From: CAVSUR01 sp052143655
GTDB taxonomy: Bacteria; Actinomycetota; Actinomycetes; Streptosporangiales; Streptosporangiaceae
Assembly: GCA_052143655.1 (NCBI GenBank)
Contig: JBKQSL010000252.1
Coordinates: 1 to 13,288, forward strand
Length of the DNA: 13,288 nt
Reading direction: 5' to 3'
The position numbers and the translations under genes were made by a program. Under the pieces are notes generated by a model, which made no database searches, was not told where the DNA came from, and saw only the letters and a program-made list of their open reading frames with translations. This document shows positions 12,103 to 13,288 of this stretch, piece by piece; within the stretch, counting starts at the first letter, position 1; the number at the start of each line of letters is the position of its first letter.

Positions 12103-13288
12103 TGGCCATCATCCTCGTCGTAGTCGGGCGCCGGCCAGCGCGGCGGCGGCATCTGCCCGGCGGCGGACCGGGGCCCGCCCCCGGTGCGCGGCCGGGCCGA
12201 CGGCCGCTGTGCCGCAGCGCCCGGGCCGCCTTGCGGCAGCGGCGCCAGCTCGCCGGACGGCCAGCCCTGCCCGGCATCCGGCGGCGGCCAGGCCGCGTCC
12301 GGGCCGGTGCCTGGCGAGCCCTGCGCTCCGGCCGGCTGCTGCCAGGACTGCGGGCCATCACGCTCGGGCCAGGACTGCGGCCCGTCCGGCTCGGGCCAGC
12401 CGCCGGTCCGGTCTGCCGCCGGCCAGCCAGCCGGCTCGGCCTCGGCTGGCCAGCCGCCAGGCGCCCGCTGGTCCGGCCAGGCTGACGGCTGGGCAGGCGC
12501 GGGACTGTCCCGGCCCGATGCCTGCGGATGCGCAGGATAGCCGCCCGGCTCCTGATAATCCTGATAGTCCGGCTCCTGATAGTCCTGCCCCGGTATGCCG
12601 CGGCGCGGCGCGGCGCTGGCGTCGCGGGGACCGCCGCCGTCACGGGCCCGCTGGGCGGCCGGCACCGGCAGGTCCCAGGGTGCGCCGCCCTGCGATGGCG
12701 CATCCTGCGGTGGCGCACCGTGCGGCATCGGGCCGTGCGGCATCGGGCCGGGGTAGGACGCCGACTCGCGGTAGGGGGCCGGCTCGGCATACCGCGAGCG
12801 CGGGTCGTAGCCGGCGGCGTCGCCGTACCCGGCCGGGTCACCGTAATCGGCCTGACCGCCGGACGCCGGGTCGGCATGCACGGCAGCCTGGCCGGGCACG
12901 CCGGGCGGCCCGTACGGCGCGGGACCCGGATAGCCGACCGCGGGCTGCCCACTGCCGGCCGGCTGATCCTGCGCAGGTCCGCGGCGGCCGGCCGGGGCCT
13001 TGCGACCGCGCTGGCCACCGCCCAGCCGACGGCCAAGACCCCCGCGCAGTCCGCTGCCCGCCCGGCCGCGGCCCGACCCGGGCCCGTCGCTGGTCCGCCC
13101 GCCTGGGCGCCCGGCCGCACCGCCGTTGATCTCTGGGCCGCCGGCGACCGCGCCCGCCGGGACCCCGTCCGCCGGGACCGCGCCGGCCGGGACCGCGCCG
13201 GCCGCCGCTGCACTGGCCCCTGCGGCCGCAGGCGCCGCGGCTCCATATTCGGCATATTCGGCGGCGCGGGCGGCGTCCAGCTGGCCGG
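12099..13288 (-). CDS. Disordered C-terminal tail of a larger protein, 5' end outside window (possibly glycosyltransferase family 2)
   Basis: The minus-strand frame ending in TGA at 12101-12099 is open without a stop to the window edge, giving 395 C-terminal residues. All of it is low complexity. It begins with an Ala-rich part holding AEYAEYGAAAP and VPAGAVPADGVPAGAV, then a Gly/Arg-rich basic patch (RRLGGGQRGRKAPAGRRG). A Pro/Tyr/Gly-rich region follows with GPMPHGPMPHG and YQEPDYQDYQEP, then Trp-rich repeats (GGWPEPDGPQSW), ending in acidic YDEDDGQ. No catalytic domain is visible. In Streptomyces-like genomes, as I remember, the gene before DUF5719 encodes a large family-2 glycosyltransferase with a long disordered tail, so that is the best guess from context. 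The GTG at 12899 would give a 266-residue protein but is only an internal codon, since similar sequence continues upstream. Coupled to DUF5719 by GTGA. Confidence 0.7.
   Translation of the reverse strand, partial: GQLDAARAAEYAEYGAAAPAAAGASAAAAGAVPAGAVPADGVPAGAVAGGPEINGGAAGRPGGRTSDGPGSGRGRAGSGLRGGLGRRLGGGQRGRKAPAGRRGPAQDQPAGSGQPAVGYPGPAPYGPPGVPGQAAVHADPASGGQADYGDPAGYGDAAGYDPRSRYAEPAPYRESASYPGPMPHGPMPHGAPPQDAPSQGGAPWDLPVPAAQRARDGGGPRDASAAPRRGIPGQDYQEPDYQDYQEPGGYPAHPQASGRDSPAPAQPSAWPDQRAPGGWPAEAEPAGWPAADRTGGWPEPDGPQSWPERDGPQSWQQPAGAQGSPGTGPDAAWPPPDAGQGWPSGELAPLPQGGPGAAAQRPSARPRTGGGPRSAAGQMPPPRWPAPDYDEDDGQ
12342..12395 (-). repeat. 27-bp imperfect tandem repeat encoding a WPExDGPQS unit
   Basis: Copies at 12342-12368 and 12369-12395 differ at a few positions. 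In frame they encode nine-residue units seen as GWPEPDGPQSWPERDGPQSW inside the disordered tail. Confidence 0.85.
12551..12583 (-). repeat. Short CCTGATA(A/G)T repeats in the disordered tail
   Basis: Three copies of the nine-base unit lie at 12551-12559, 12560-12568 and 12575-12583. They encode the Tyr/Gln/Glu/Asp-rich stretch YQEPDYQDYQEP, with TAT codons unusual for this DNA. Confidence 0.75.
12720..12749 (-). repeat. 15-bp perfect tandem repeat encoding GPMPH twice
   Basis: GTGCGGCATCGGGCC occurs at 12720-12734 and 12735-12749; in frame it gives GPMPHGPMPH in the disordered tail. Confidence 0.9.

Noticed and set aside
12548..12750. Repeats considered as a CRISPR-like array or recombination site
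   Set aside because: Units are short, directly adjacent, in frame with coding sequence and without unique spacers, so they are protein-coding tandem repeats.
10925..13255. 776-residue minus-strand frame overlapping DUF5719 and the tail gene
   Set aside because: Arg-rich shadow composition. The two GTGA-coupled frames on the same strand fit the anchor helix, family context and codon third-position GC better.
1..13288. Mobile elements, tRNA or rRNA genes, defence islands
   Set aside because: No transposase, integrase, cloverleaf or rRNA stretch, terminal inverted repeat or composition break was seen; the content is chromosomal housekeeping.

Overview
The window is about 13.3 kb of very GC-rich DNA, with codon third positions almost always G or C. 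It is densely coded on both strands, uses many GTG starts and two GTGA stop/start overlaps, and several proteins carry long Ala/Pro/Gly-rich linkers. Together with the gene content this points to a chromosome segment of an actinomycete. The block glycosyltransferase-type tail / DUF5719 / zincin-like / DUF3499 / manB / Trm112-like / cation transporter / ahcY resembles, from memory, the ahcY-manB neighbourhood of Streptomyces and Mycobacterium. I cannot name the genus.

Layout, left to right. Positions 3-2365 (minus) hold a two-gene membrane operon: a small bacterial PH-domain protein (YdbS type), then a large three-PH-domain protein (YdbT type), joined by a GTGA overlap. Positions 2427-5147 (minus) hold canonical S-adenosylhomocysteine hydrolase ahcY, followed 12 bp downstream by a shorter, divergent SAHH paralog in which the catalytic lysine position is arginine. 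Divergent from ahcY, at 5289-5717 (plus), is a small MerR-type regulator. Its start is preceded by a perfect CTGACA-N6-TGTCAG inverted repeat and a -10-like box placed for a leaderless mRNA. Positions 5842-6783 (plus) encode a membrane protein built from three copies of a Trp-rich two-helix unit, after a 19-bp tandem repeat. It overlaps, tail to tail, a cation diffusion facilitator gene.

Positions 6692-9883 (minus) hold DUF3499, manB (phosphomannomutase), a Trm112-like zinc protein and the CDF transporter, apparently transcribed in that order. The isomerase genes (SIS-domain protein and manA) that I remember between the Trm112-like gene and ahcY in relatives are not here. Positions 10107-10577 (plus) encode a zincin-1 family protein that has lost its HExxH histidines. 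Positions 10606-13288 (minus) hold a membrane-anchored secreted DUF5719 protein, GTGA-coupled to the disordered C-terminal tail of a larger protein cut by the window edge.

Functionally, ahcY clears the by-product of SAM-dependent methylation, and manB feeds mannose-1-phosphate/GDP-mannose synthesis for glycans. DUF5719 and its upstream partner look like cell-envelope proteins. The points most worth a second look are the SAHH paralog with its active-site changes, the putative MerR operator in the ahcY/merR divergent region, the Trp-repeat membrane protein, the CDF gene whose best Shine-Dalgarno-supported start is an ATC, and a 14-codon leader ORF whose stop overlaps a hairpin-embedded TTG start of the DUF3499 gene. 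No tRNA, rRNA, CRISPR array, transposase or phage gene was seen. No gene-free stretch exceeds 300 bases; the longest gaps (about 182 and 223 bp flanking the DUF3499 gene) are described in the entries.
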